Of a stretch of 64,000 nucleotides of DNA, positions 9,996 through 21,535 are shown one piece after another. The stretch covers positions 1 to 64,000 of the forward strand of contig JAYEVE010000103.1 of the NCBI GenBank assembly GCA_036346375.1. The letters are read 5' to 3'. Position numbers and translations under genes: made by a program. Source of the stretch: Guadua angustifolia. Its lineage: Eukaryota; Streptophyta; Magnoliopsida; Poales; Poaceae. Numbering within the stretch: the stretch's first letter is position 1; every line of letters starts with the position of its first letter. The notes under the pieces were generated by a model. The model was given only the letters and a program-made list of their open reading frames with translations, was not told the DNA's origin and searched no databases.

Positions 9996-11320
9996 AATGG
10001 AAGAGATTGATTCTTTAGATGATACCTTGCGCCCCTTGGCCATAAGGCACATTGGAGCGTCTTCATCGTCATCACTCAAGTTGTCGAAGAGACTCTTCGA
10101 CGTTGTTGGTGTAGAAGGTATGGCGATGGCGACAGAGGCAATTCCTCCTTCTTCGTCGGAGTCGGAGCTTGAATCGGAGTCGGAGCTTGAGTCCCACTCC
10201 TCTCCAATGTATGCATGTCCTTTGTGCTTGTGTTGCTTGTGCTTCTTGCTCTTCTCCTTGTCCTTGCCCCGGTATGTCCTTCTTGTAAGATTTGTCTTCC
10301 TTCTTTTCTCTTTAAGGACAATCAGCAATAAAGTGGTCGGGTTCCCCACACTCATAGCACTTTCTTGTTGAGTGTCTTCCTCTTGATTTGTTCCATTGCT
10401 GGCTTTTGGAGTGGCTCCCCGGCTTGTAGCCCTTCTTCTTGAGGAATTTGTTGAATCTCCTCACGAGCAAAGCCATATTATCATTGGTCAAGGGGCCACT
10501 TGACCCTTCATCATCACTTGTGCTTTCCTCTGCTTCCCGTACAATCTTGACGGTCTTCAAAGCAATGCCTTTCTTCTTTCTTGACTTGAGCTCTTCCACC
10601 ACTTCTGCTTCCTTGATCATCATTTCATCCATCATTAGCCTCCCAATTACATCATGGGGAGTAAGGGTGTCAAAGTTTGGCTTATCACGGATGAGTTGCA
10701 CCAAATTGCGGTTGGTCGGGTGATCACACGAAGGATGATCTTGACAACAGCTTTGTCGGTAAGGTCGGTGCACCGGGACCCTTAAGCAGTTACCAATACC
10801 ATTAATCGATCAAACATGTTGGTGTAAGTTTCTCCATCTTCCAAAGTAAATCGACTGAACTCGCCAATGATGAGCTCAATCTTTGATTCACAGACACTCG
10901 ATATGCCTTCATGCGTGATCATAAGACATTCCCAAATAGCTTTGGCATCCTCAAGTCCGTCGACCCGGTTGAACTCAGAGTCGCTTAAAGCATTAAACAA
11001 GGCATTGACGGCCAAGTCATTGAAATGTTGTGCCTTCTTCTCTTCAGGAGTAAGCTTGCTTGGATCCAAGGCTTTAAAACCTGTTTCAACAGTCTCCCAA
11101 ATACACGAGTGAAGTGATCTCAAGTACATCTTCATTTTAAGTTTCCATGCGGCATAATGAGTACCATCAAAGTGAGGTGCTCTACCTGATGACATGGAAA
11201 TATAAGATGAAGAGCTTGAGACTCAAGAGCAGGATATTCATAAGGTATTTCAACCCCTCTACCAGAACCCGTGGCTTTATCTTGGTCACGGCTTTCGGTA
11301 ATTTTCTCTATTCCCGACAT
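9969..11320 (-). pseudogene. gag: Copia (SIRE/Maximus-type) gag, frameshifted
   Basis: On the minus strand, four overlapping frames make one gag: 11320-11132, 11195-10782, 10773-10312 and 10355-9969. The N-terminal part has the Copia motif 'FDGTHYAAWKLKMKMYLRSL' with a following W-E-T; the central UBN2-like region includes AKAIWECL and SRFTLEDGET; a CCHC zinc knuckle (CYECGEPDHFIADC) lies at about 10316-10357; and the C-terminal part has K/H-rich and S/D/E-rich low-complexity stretches ending near CLMAKGRKV. At least three frame changes prevent a single product. Protease, integrase and RT that should follow are missing, since the element stops at about 9970-9995 against the pararetrovirus-like ORF. 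Gag would package the element's RNA; here it is dead. Confidence 0.9.
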
Positions 11321-11360
11321 CCTAGATTCTCCCAGCGGTTAAGCCAAAACTACGGAGATT

Positions 11361-11376
11361 TGGCTCTGATACCAAT
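11361..11376 (-). promoter_or_regulatory. Copia primer-binding site (Met-tRNA)
   Basis: The minus strand reads ATTGGTATCAGAGCCA, directly adjoining the LTR end at 11377. It fixes the orientation of the Copia remnant as minus. Confidence 0.95.
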
Positions 11377-12864
11377 TGAAAGGATCAGGATGTTGCCTAG
11401 AGGGGGGTGAATAGGCGTTACAAAAATTAAATTTAAATCGCAGTGGAAACAAATTCTTCGGAGTATCCGAATTTACCTTCGGACTGTCCGAGTGGTTCGG
11501 ATAGTTCGAATGAAACTTCGGATAGTCTGAATGCTCTCGAACTCAAAAACCCTAGAAAGTAGATCTAGGCTATCTAGAGACTATTTCTAGCACCAAAAGG
11601 AATTTGTTACCTTAGAATACCTCCAGTAGTTGAATACCCACCAATATTCTTCACAAGATGCAAATCACCACTTGAAACCCCTAAGATTTAAACCAAGCAC
11701 AAAAGGGGAAAAATGGGAGATCCAAAAATCAAGAAGGAGACACAAAGATTTTTCCCCGAAGTTCAGATCCTTGAGGGGATCCTACGTCTCCGTTGAGGCG
11801 GCACCAAGCAGGGGTCTCTTTCAACCTAATCCTCTAAGTGTTGCCCCAAGCACTCACCTATTTCTTCTTTGAACCATTTCCTTGCGGAGGTGGATCCAAC
11901 CTTCACAAACTTCCAGCGGCTCTCTACACCAAGATTTGGGAGCTCACTGGCAACTCCTAGCCGTCTAGGAGTCCTCAACCTCCAAGAGCAAAAGATTGGC
12001 GAGAAATCCGCGAGAGAATGAACTCGGTGCTCAAGATGGATCTAGGACTCTCGATCTCTCAATCTTTCTTCTCACTCACCCCCTAAAGATTCAAGAATCA
12101 AGAGATCTAAGGGGAGTGAAGGCTTGAGCTCAAGAGAGTGAGGAAGCACAATAAATGTTTGAAATCAATGCTCTTGCTGTTAGGTGAGGGGTGAGGGGCA
12201 TTTATAGCCTCTCAAAAACTAGCCGTTTTGTGCTCAGCCCGAGTCTGTTCAGACAGTCCGAACTTATGTTCGGATAGTCCGAACCGGTTAAGTTCAAAGT
12301 GACAGAGCACTCAGCTTGGATCATTTCTTCAGACATTCTGAAGTGTTCGAATACTCCGAGCATTCGGATACTCTGAACAAATCTTCGAACAGTCCGAACT
12401 TAAATTTTCTTGACTAACAGAGTGGTCAGCTCGGATACTTCGAAGTGATCTTCGGACATTCCGAATGGAAATTTGTCAGAATTAACAAAAGGGTCAGCTT
12501 GGACATTCCGAACTGGAGTTCGGATACTCCAAATTGATTTGAGCAAAATGCTCCTAAGACTTGACATTTTGACCCTTGTTGCGACTAAGATCCATCATTG
12601 AGCACATAAAGTCATTCTAAAGCTATTTCTCGTCATATCCCTCTTTATAGTACGACAATCTTTAAACTCAATAAAAAATAAACTGGATACACATAAATGA
12701 GTCTAAACGATGCCTTTTTCTCCTTTGATTTGAGGGTGACCTTTTGCTTCGTGACTTTATCACCGAATGCGATAATATGTTAACAATGCTTACAAATCTC
12801 GTTAGTCACTTAATCCTGTTGTCATTGATCACCAAAATCCTTAAGGGGCCTAGATGCACTTTCA
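11377..12864 (-). mobile_element. 5' LTR of the SIRE-type Copia remnant
   Basis: The 1,488-bp LTR has perfect TGAAAG...CTTTCA termini. The minus strand starts TGAAAGTGCATCTAGGCCCC, a signature of SIRE/Maximus LTRs of grasses, and ends with the TTCACCCCCCTCTAGGCAAC-type block before the PBS. A 3' LTR is missing, so the element is truncated after gag. Both LTR halves carry many copies of a short palindrome (TTCGGACAGTCCGAA-like), listed separately. Confidence 0.93.
11456..12535. repeat. Dispersed TTCGGANAGTCCGAA palindromes in the Copia LTR
   Basis: Two clusters, 11456-11540 and 12240-12535, hold about a dozen degenerate copies of a 14-15-bp near-palindrome such as TTCGGATAGTCCGAA and CAGACAGTCCGAAC. 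The words vary at the central bases. No such copies are seen in the intervening 700 bp. Confidence 0.75.
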
Positions 12865-12995
12865 GGTACTGATGAGGCCCCCATCAGTACTAGTTGGTTT
12901 CTCCAACCGGTACTGAGGAGCTGTATATAATATATATATGTGTGTGTGTGTCCACTAGCTATTATATATATATATTATATGTGTGTGTTAAATCA
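12865..12995. repeat. CACTA-type subterminal repeats and TA/TG tract
   Basis: Small palindromes (GTACTGATG...CATCAGTAC; GTTGGTTTCTCCAAC) built on a GGTACTGATG/ACCGGTACTGAGG word are followed by TATATA/TGTGTG tracts (12923-12990). Such words are common near CACTA element ends. They are cut directly by the Copia LTR at 12864, so the CACTA terminus on this side is not visible. Confidence 0.5.
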
Positions 12996-13184
12996 CAACT
13001 AATTAAAGCACATATAATCAATCATGCATATTTGACTGATAATTAAATCACTGAACATTCATTAACAAATTTAATTACAACTAATGTATTACAATATGTA
13101 CACATATTAGTTCTTCTGTTCATCAAGATCACAGAACATTCATTAACAACTTTAATTACAACTTTAGTCTTTCTTTTCCTTCTA

Positions 13185-14878
13185 TTCATCGGGATCTTTT
13201 ACGTGCATCACTATTGCTGGCCGTAGATGTCGACCCCGACAGTTCACCGGTCCTTATCAAAGGGCCCCACCTATTTACATTTGGTTTGTGAAACTCACCT
13301 TTCGGATTTATGACCTCATCATAAATGAAGCCGGTGAGTTGTTATTGGATTGCTCTCACTCGCGCCGGCGAAAGTTCCAAACCTTGTTCCGCCAAATATT
13401 GAGGCACCTGTCATTAAGTCATTAACTAATCAATTCTTGAATTTGTACAAGATATAAGGAGTACCTAGACATCATTAAAGCTAGTAATTATATTTACTCA
13501 CCCCCTTGTTGCCTTGTAGCATGCGATCGTGCTCCGGTTGGGTGTGCATAAACTCACATACATAGTAGCCGCATAAATTGTTGCCCGGCGGCTGACTCAA
13601 GACCTGTGGTGAAAAAAGTTGAAAGCATAAAATGGATGCAAGGAAATTAGGTTAACTAACTAGAAAGCTAGCATTATAATATACGTACTCGAGAGGCTAT
13701 TGTAATATCAAATTTCTCCTTGAATACGCCCTTGTTTTTAGCACGGAACCGTGCGAATGCACTACACATGTGATTACGAATTGTACATGATTAGAATTTA
13801 TTTCAAATGGAAGGAAATAGAACTAGTACAATAATAAAAGGAACAAGAATTAATACCAGTTGATCATGTCGATAAAGTTTTGAAACTTTTTAACTGGTTT
13901 ATTTTTCGAGTCCATAACCGTGATCAGGCTACGATCTACCTCGATCATAAGAAGAATCCAGTGAAAGCTGTACATATATATATCAACGTAGATAACTAAT
14001 TAGTTCTAACATCGTGTTATGAAAAAGGAGTAGAACAGTGATGCGAAAACACATACTCAAATCGTAGGGTAGATATATCTTTGACTTATATCTTTGTCCC
14101 ATTAGCGCATTGTATATGTTGGTTTCTGTTTAAACAGGTAGTCTGTAATGGTTATCTCGTTGATAATTCTTGGGTCCATGAAGCCTATGTCAAAAATACG
14201 CTCCTTACGCATCTTTGTATCTCCATTCTACATAAGAAGAAATTAGTTAGACTTGCAAGGTAGTATAGTACAAGGGCGCGTACGATGATTTTTTGTAAAT
14301 AAGACACTTACAGAGTCCAGCAACCCAGCAAGGCCGCGGTGAGGGCGTCTGTCTGGTATAAATCATATATGACGTTCCATTCGACAAAAAATTCACCGTC
14401 CCCATAGAAAAATCTTGTTCCTTGTACTTTACAGCGAACAACTCTAGACCATGTGGGTCGTGTCCAAGTACCATTCATGTAATTATCGCATCTTTGTTGT
14501 TAGTTGGGGCAACTCCTCACGGCTGACCAATGATGCGCTCGGTGTAAATGGCCATCTTATTTGGGCATACTCAATCTTCACCGTGCCTAATACTTGATCT
14601 GCGTCAAGTCCAGTTTCATTGAAGAATTGTAGCATCCCCTTGGACTTCTCCTCAGCTGACGTCCTCTCCTCTGACATCTTCTTGTGGCATTCCTTAGTCA
14701 ATGTGCGCTCGTAGTTTGATAGGCGAGGCATTTCTTTTTGATCCTTCGAATTTTTAAGAGTCCTCAAGCCTTTGTGAAATTCTTGCATACCAGGTTGAAC
14801 CTTCTTCTCTAGTGACTTGGGTCTAAAAAATTTAGTTACCTCGCCTTGTACTATCTTCTTGGTCTCCTCCTCAGTCAT
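13185..14878 (-). pseudogene. Ulp1/C48-type cysteine protease part of the CACTA gene
   Basis: Minus-strand, intron-containing coding blocks resemble the Ulp1-like (SUMO-protease fold) module that rides on plant CACTA elements. An N-terminal helical part lies at 14878-14483 (lysine/glutamate-rich). Then come 14474-14250 (GLELFAVKYKEQDFSMGT) and about 14240-14080 (EIQRC and LINE-like residues with stops). The catalytic blocks follow: FHWILLMIEVD with the His codon at 13961-13963; VMDS with the Asp codon at 13910-13912; and NNLCGYYVCEFMH with the Cys codon at 13571-13573. The tail near 13400-13190 reads GFIYDEVINPKGEFH. The His-Asp-Cys triad survives although stops and frame breaks occur between blocks. 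It probably processed or modified SUMO-like conjugates; its role in transposition is unknown. Confidence 0.85.
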
Positions 14879-14899
14879 ATCATACGCCCGCTTCGGAAG

Positions 14900-15500
14900 T
14901 GGAGCCAGCTTCGTAGATTGGGTGGAGGACCCCGTCTTCTTGGGAGCTGTTAGCTGAGCTGGCTGGTTTGTCTTGGTCGGTGCCTTCTTGGGAGCTGTTG
15001 GAGGAGACGGGCTTCTTCAGGGGCTTATGTGTGCGAGAGGTGGTGTAGGAGTTGGGCTTCTTTGCAGAGAGGACACGTCTACGTTATCTCGAAAAATTAT
15101 GTATCATTTGCGCCATTGGATGAAATTGTGTATCGCCTCTCCTAGCTTCATAGTCCCGTCACCTCCGGGAATTTTGAGGTCAAGGTCCTTGTACCCTGGA
15201 CAAACCTCCTCCACTGAGACCTTGGAGTAGCCCGACGGTATCTGTTGGCCATGGATGAGCTGCCTCGGCTCTACTGGGTGGCCATGCTATGGGCCACCTT
15301 GAAGGAGAGGTTCCGCGCTTGGACATGCAGCTCACAAGGTGTCCGCTGCGTGATGTCGTCTATGGGATAGTGGTCCAAGTCCGCTTCGGGCAGCCCACCG
15401 GAAGCACAACTGCTCCACTGCACGGAGGGGCTGATGATGTTAGGATTACTTGGAGGTTCCTGGCCCGTCTCCCGCTGTTGGCTTAAGGCTAACTACACCT
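14900..15500 (-). pseudogene. Degraded linker of the CACTA protein
   Basis: Between the PTTA domain and the protease the minus strand shows a GC-rich, proline/serine/threonine-rich stretch with frame breaks. It is probably the low-complexity linker of the same gene. No motif is recognisable. Confidence 0.5.
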
Positions 15501-15516
15501 CTTTTTGGATCTCTTC

Positions 15517-16466
15517 TTACATTATCTCCTGTGTTTGATTCAAGCATTCTTCAAGCACACTGAGCTGTTGTGTCTGTCGAGCCTTACTTCTCACCCGACT
15601 CCTATAGGTCTCGGTGTCCTGAGTGAATCCAACCTTCCACGGGACGACGCCAACGCCTCGTGTACGTCCAGGGTGCTCTGGGTTTTGTAGGGCCCTTGTT
15701 AGCTCGTCGTTCTCTCTATTTGGCACGAAGGTGCCCTGGGAAGACTCCTCAATCGACTGTACAAGCCTTCTGGACACATCTCTCAGCACCTCCCTAAACA
15801 CCGCATTGCCGTCATCGTCAAGGCCGCCGCCATGAGCATAGAACCAATGCTTTGCTCTGTCGGGCTATTCCATTGTTGCGGGTGCGACACCCTTCGCTAG
15901 TAGGTCATGTTCCCTCTTCTCCCATTTGGGTATTGCTTGGCAGTAACCACCAGGGCCGAGTCGGTGGTGGTAATTCTTTTTCTGTGCATTCAGCTTGTTC
16001 TTCTCACTCAAACTTTGACCTTCGTCCAAAGTCTTGTAGTTCACAAACGCATCCCAGTGATCCTGCAACTTTGGGTACTCGTTGAAGTCGGACGTTCGAT
16101 TCTTCCTGATATACTCCATGTTCAACTTCTTTTTAAAAGTCTGGAATGCGATGGCCATCTTCTTGAGAGTGTAACTCTTCACCTTCTCTTCGGTCCCTTG
16201 GGGGAAGGTGAATGTCTCCTTCACATCGTTCCAAAGCATGTTCTTCGTATCTTCAGGGACCTGATTCCATTTCGCTATGCTAATGGGCACATGGTCCCTA
16301 ACATGGACGCCGCACGCCGAATTGAACGGCCCAAGCGTTCCCATGGGTGCAAGAGATTAGCTGTTCTCGCCGACTTCGGTGATAACGTGTCTTGCCTTCG
16401 ACTTCTTGCTTGGACCTTACTGATGTGATTGCCTGCTTGGTTGACAGATCTGAAAGCATGGTACAA
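15517..16466 (-). pseudogene. PTTA / En-Spm-type transposase-associated protein of a CACTA element
   Basis: The 159-residue frame at 16344-15865 carries the family's core in order: VPISIAKWNQVPEDTKNMLW, NDVKETFTFPQGTEEKVKSY, TLKKMAIAFQTFKKKLN, YPKLQDHWDAFVNYKT and KKNYHHRLGPGGYCQAIPKW. The next frame (15801-15517) continues with FREVLRDVSRRLVQSIEESS and the ENDELTRALQNPEHPGRTRG block, and a fragment at 16466-16275 holds the N-terminal basic part. At least two frame changes join these pieces. This family (Pfam Transposase_24, PTTA) is the accessory, DNA-binding-like second protein of grass CACTA elements. The catalytic TNPD/Transposase_21 gene is not in the window. Confidence 0.9.
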
Positions 16467-16699
16467 TCCTGAACGGGTCAGAATGTTGGCTTAGCACGAT
16501 AGTGGAATCGACAATCATGAACAGAACTGATCATTGTTACCTCTGCGGCCTCATCGGCCTCGGTGGCCACGGGTTGATCCACGAGGGCGGGTTCAGGCTC
16601 CCCTGCCTCATGACCATCATCTCCCGCAATCAAATTTCTCATAAATTCTTCTTAATCAAATCCTTCGCCTGCCATCGTTGTTTCTTAGGCTAGAAAAAG

Positions 16700-16898
16700 G
16701 CACTGAAAATTAACGAAAATAGATCAACAAAAGGTCAAATACTATCGATAAGTAAAGATCACGTTTCATGTAAAGCTGATGGTACTACTCTAAAACGGCG
16801 AGGAGGACGGTGGGGAAGAAAAGGTAGAGAGGATGAGCGACGGCGCCGAAGATGTTCTTAACTTAAGTCGGCCAAATACTATTGACAAGTATACATTT
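16700..16898. other. CACTA leader region
   Basis: About 200 bp upstream of the CACTA gene on the minus strand, without a recognised motif. Confidence 0.3.
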
Positions 16899-17051
16899 GA
16901 CATTTCACATATACTTATACTTTTCACATATACTTACACATTTCACATGATACATATACATTTGACATTTCACATATACTTATACATTTCACATATACTT
17001 ACACATTTCACATGATACATATAGATTTGACATTTCACATATACTTATACA
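16899..17051 (+). repeat. 65-bp tandem repeat (2.3 copies)
   Basis: GACATTTCACATATACTTAT begins at 16899, 16964 and 17029. The unit itself contains the shorter word TTTCACATATACTTA twice. A looser continuation with the same words runs to about 17140. It lies just upstream (minus strand) of the CACTA gene and may be subterminal to that element. Confidence 0.9.
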
Positions 17052-17139
17052 TATAAATTGCTTCAAAATTCACATATACATAGAAATTTCAAAATTCACC
17101 AAGAATTAGAAAAATTCACATGATACATATACATTTCAA

Positions 17140-18372
17140 AATTCAAATACATTACATTTCCCAATCTAATACATGATGCTACATTGGATTCTGCCTTCTA
17201 TTTATCTTCAAAAGCTCCTTATGCTAAGTAGTTTAAGTGCAGTTGAACAATATACTCTGCTTTCAATGAAGCAATCAAAATCAAGCAAAGTCAGCATGTG
17301 AGCAACTAGCGTACCAAGCTGGACAGCGTAGTGAGTGATAGGGAAAGTCACTACATACGTGTAGATTTTGGGGCCATACGAAATCATTCACAAATACATC
17401 CATATTAACAAAAAAAACTAAAAGAAAAAATTAAATTACAATTTAGTTCTTATATCATAATTTAGGAAACCTCAAGTACATATATATGTAAGTTTTCATT
17501 CGTGCACACATAAAGATTTCATCATTGTGTGAATACATGCATACACACACATATCCAAATCTCAACAGTGTATATCCACATTTACTCATAAAGTTTAAAC
17601 AAAAGCAAAATACATCAACACATACAATACATCATCACGGCCACCCAATCAGACATCATCGCTCAGGAACAAACTCACTCATTTACTCACTTACTTTTTT
17701 ATCACATACAAATGAGTACAAGAGATTCTTAAAAGTCACAAAAGGAACACATTGCTATGCACATAACCCTTCAAACCGACTTAGTCAGCCAGCTAGCCCA
17801 TCCCAGCCCTAGTTTTACCCAACCAATGTCGGTTCAATAAGTGAAGCCTTATTCCACATTAAATCAAGATAATCCAAAAATCTAAACGTATTGTCATAAT
17901 CAGGATATATAAATGAAACAACAACATTGTCCACCCTCAGGCATCATGTCAAATTTTACCCATGATAGCCACAATCCCTTTTTCTATGAGTAACACTTCA
18001 TCTACAAATTCATAAAAAGTAATAACACAAGGTAAGGCTGATACTACAGAAGCCCCACATGGATCCATTTTCCATAGCACATAGACACACTTCTAAACCT
18101 GGAACCTGTGGGAAGCTGCCCAAAATCAGTTTTCACTTTTTAACTTATCCTAGTATAAATAGGCTACTGATTTTTGACTTCTGGCTATGAAGAGGCTAGC
18201 CGTTTGAAATAACTTCCGGCTTCCAAAGGAAAAATGCCAAAACTAAAGGCGTTCCAAACATGGCCCTAGCGTCATAGCAGTTACAACAGTGACATCAGAT
18301 ACCAAAAAGCAACATTTATCTGCCAAAGAGAAATGATGACGAATAGTAAAGACTTACAGAAAATTGATTTAC
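17140..18372. other. Downstream region of the unidentified gene
   Basis: No confident coding. On the minus strand a short exon-like stretch after a pyrimidine-rich acceptor near 18323 is in the phase expected for the gene at 18373-19697, but no donor follows. A segment at about 18110-18270 resembles a small DNA-transposon insertion (ends near CCAAACATGGCCCTA). The rest is AT-rich. Confidence 0.35.
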
Positions 18373-19697
18373 CAGTACAGGCTTATCTTCACAAACTCCT
18401 GGGAACAATTGCCAGCGTTGGAAGTCACCTTTGGAGCTTCTTACGATACTTCTTGGACTACAGTTTTCCAACAATTAGATGACAAATAGATCAAGTGCAC
18501 TGAAGCTTCATCAAACAAAAGAACTTTGAAGCATGCACTAAAAATATCTTCCTAGGGAAAATAGAAACTAATAGTTTAAGGGGTTCAACCCACTCATGCA
18601 TATTTCAATGCTGTGATACTTTTTCCCCAAGGAATTCTTCATCCCTAGTTAGCAAAATTAATTGGATGATGGAGACTGCACATGGAAACATGATTTATTA
18701 GTATAGTCGCCAAGAAGATAAATAAGCTTAAGCTATATGAATAGTTTTCAGATCTTTGCAGATGAAACGGATACATCGAAGGGAAAAATACGACAATCTC
18801 ATTTGCTCATGGCACTTATTAGATACGAGTAACAACTACCATAGATACATGGTAAACAAGCACTGGATAAAAAGGGCCTTCAGAATCCAGCAAGCTCATT
18901 AGTAGTGTCAAGCAGTTTAACACTGTAAAACAACTAGTGAAAAACAAGTTTTCTGGATGATAATATCAAAAAGCTTGATGGATGCACACTAAATGTTGAT
19001 AAGAAACACAAGTTACACTGAGAGAAGTTATACCCAATCCTGCCTAGTGGAACATCCTGACCAGATTTGGCAATGCGCTTTTTCATGGGATCAATAACAG
19101 CAATCTGTAGAACACTAACAAAGCTAGCACTTACATAGCTAATTAACCAAATTTCAGGAAGGAGCACGCGGAATAGGTTAAAAAATACAAACAATAATGA
19201 TTTACCAGTAAATATGTAAAAACATACTCGTCCTTTTGAAGTTCCCTCAAGGATGGTCCAAGACGAAAAGCAAGACCAACCTGCAATGATAAAATGAAGC
19301 TGGCAAGGAAAATCATAACAGAAACGTGAAGAAGAAAGTACGAACAGCAAACAACAGAAATGAGTTCAGTTGTTCTAGAAAGCTACAAATTTTCATCCCT
19401 TCAGGAAGCCAGTAATAAAATAGCAAGAAGCCAAAAAAAAATCAGAGGAAAAAAACATAAGAAAATCATAGATGGCTACCAATAATCATTGTTATTTTCT
19501 AAACAACAGATAGGTAACAATTAATTTTGATCTGTGGAGTTTCACAAGATCAAAAGGCTAAGACCTGGATAAAGTAGAAGAGATACCATCTGCAATGTTT
19601 CTCTCCATGTAAGTCTGAACGATGGCAAATCAGATCCAACATTATTTAGCTTGTGTTCCCATGTCAACTCTGGAAGTTGTCCAGGATCAGCCTTTCC
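18373..19697 (-). CDS. Four internal exons of an unidentified plant gene
   Basis: Minus-strand exons at 19697-19565 (133 nt), 19280-19228 (53), 19104-19034 (71) and 18457-18373 (85) each have AG acceptors and GT donors, and their phases fit exactly (0/1, 1/0, 0/2, 2/0). The joined frame is fully open for 114 codons. Segments include LTWEHKLNNVGSDLPSFR, GTSKGR followed across the junction by IAVIDPMKKRIAKSG, VPLGRIG, and DFQRWQLFPGVCEDKPVL. I do not recognise the family; no membrane or catalytic motif is obvious. No start or stop codon is in view, so both ends are missing. Introns are 284, 123 and 576 nt. The 5' side is interrupted 183 bp beyond the first exon by the nested LTR stack starting at 19880. 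It may be a living gene disrupted in an intron, or a captured fragment. Confidence 0.7.
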
Positions 19698-19874
19698 CTG
19701 ACAAGTCAAAGAACATCCATTAATACTCAAATTTTAGTGGAAGCACTGAATAACTAAAAAAAGGATCAATTGGTAATCGTAATTATTTTTTCCCTTTTTT
19801 CCCAAACACATGATCTACAGATTCACATTAGCAGTTGAGTGAGTAAACTATGGAAGTTCCAACTTACACATGTG

Positions 19875-19879
19875 CGCAC
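19875..19879. repeat. Target-site duplication of element C, left copy (CGCAC)
   Basis: CGCAC precedes TGTAATATCCC. The right partner at 38778-38782 is TGCAC, one C-to-T change away. Confidence 0.6.
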
Positions 19880-21535
19880 TGTAATATCCCAAAAATTTAA
19901 GAAAAAAAGAGAAGGATGAACCTTGTGGGCCGGACTGGACTCAGCTTCTATGCTGGGCATAAATAGGGCAAGGGGGAGGGGTGGCTAACAATAACCCTAG
20001 CCATGTCGCCCCCAGCCCCCACCCCAGCAGTCGCGCCCATGCTTCCCAATGTAGCCTATGTGCTCGAGCCATGCCTTGCTGTTGTCTGTGCCACCGCCGC
20101 TTGTGCTTGCACCACTGACGCCTCCCCGTCACCTTCCCCACTGGCCAATGCCATTGCCATGCAAGCTGGGTTGTACCTGAGCGTGCTACACCACACCGGC
20201 TGCACTCTGGATGGACCCCAGCGACGTCTCCTTCATCTTTTCACGTTCTCCGTTAATCTGTGTGTCTGATTTGAAATCCGTTCATGTCACCAAGTGCAGG
20301 ACGTGACGTAAATCTTGAAGGACATAGTGTGGGAGTCTCGGGAAGCATGAAGGAGCGAGGAACACAAGAGGATCACGGACACCAACAGTTCTGACGAACC
20401 TTTGGGATGCAGATATAAGCCATAGATTGGTCTTAGTTATGTTGGCACTATATTAGAGCGATGTTATGGTCATTTTGTTGGTAGATGTGGCAGCTGGAGA
20501 GCATCGAGATGGATATTGGGAGAGATTAGTATTCGTTCGATAATGTTTTCTATCTTCACATCGAATTTTGGAGTATCTACGATCAGTTTATGGCCTGTAA
20601 AAGTTATGAAAACTATAGATTACTGTCTAAAGTTTCATTTGAGTATAAAAACATAAATTTGGTTAAGCGGTTTGAATGTTATGGAATGTAGAAGCTTACT
20701 TTCTAGAAATCGGTCACTGTTAAGAACAGTTATTGTAATATACTAATTAGGGCTAGTTATGAGCTGAATTAACTTATTTCCACAACTAAAGAAAGTTAGA
20801 TAATTTTTCTAAATTTTAGAGATGCTATATTTTACTATTTTTGGAGTATCACAAAAATAGTTACGAAATTGTGAAGACTGTTGTCCAGTGAAACAAAAGA
20901 TTGGTCTTGAAATTTGGAAAGGAGGGTTACATGAATTAATTGGCAAAAGTGGATAACTAAAAAGTTATAGTTAATCTTTGGTAGTTTTCATAAATTATAT
21001 GGTTTGCTATGTTTGGGCTCCTAAGAAGTTATTATCTTCCGACCGCTGGGACAACAAGGGGAAAACTATCCAGCAAGAGAGAAAGTTAAGTCCGGGTTGT
21101 GCATAGGAGCGACGTTGTTATATTTGATGCATGTATTGTTATAGCATGACTTTGAGATGGATTTACCTGTTGTAGGATGTGTGACTATAGGTTTGGCTTT
21201 AAGCTCACACATTCCGTTCCTCGTGGGTAAAAAGACAAGTGTATGGTAGAATAATGACATGTATAGTTAATATTTATTGTTTTTATTGGAAACTTGTTGT
21301 CACAGTGCTTAACATGATTCTTTTCATTTATTATGAAAAATGATATGTTATAACGATGAGAATAATAGAGATGACAAAATATGTTAATAACCCATGTCAT
21401 TTGCATATGTGCATTTATGATAGAAAGAGGTAACCTGCATGGACCTTTATGACTTACTTGGTGTAGGCATAAACGACCTACTTAAGTAGGCACCTCCATG
21501 GATTGGAGTGTATGAGAGGGTGTGACATCGACGGG
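19880..21535 (+). mobile_element. LTR-like element C, left part
   Basis: Starts TGTAATATCCC and is interrupted at 21535 by the Tat Gypsy element. With its right part (38036-38777, ending GGGTGTTACA) the element is about 2.4 kb, has TGT...ACA ends and is flanked by CGCAC/TGCAC. It has no PBS, polypurine tract or conserved protein, so it is probably a solo LTR. A GC-rich island at 19930-20230 contains short open frames on both strands without a recognised domain. Confidence 0.7.
21531..21535. repeat. Target-site duplication ACGGG, left copy
   Basis: ACGGG directly precedes the TGTCGG start of the Tat 5' LTR and is repeated at 38031-38035. Confidence 0.9.

Noticed and set aside
10076..10723. 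Plus-strand ORFs at 9997-10371 and 10439-10723
   Set aside because: They are serine/leucine-rich complements of the minus-strand Copia gag.
17327..17360. TAGTG and CACTAC words as possible CACTA ends
   Set aside because: No matching terminal repeat or 3-bp duplication on the other side, which is destroyed by the Copia LTR.
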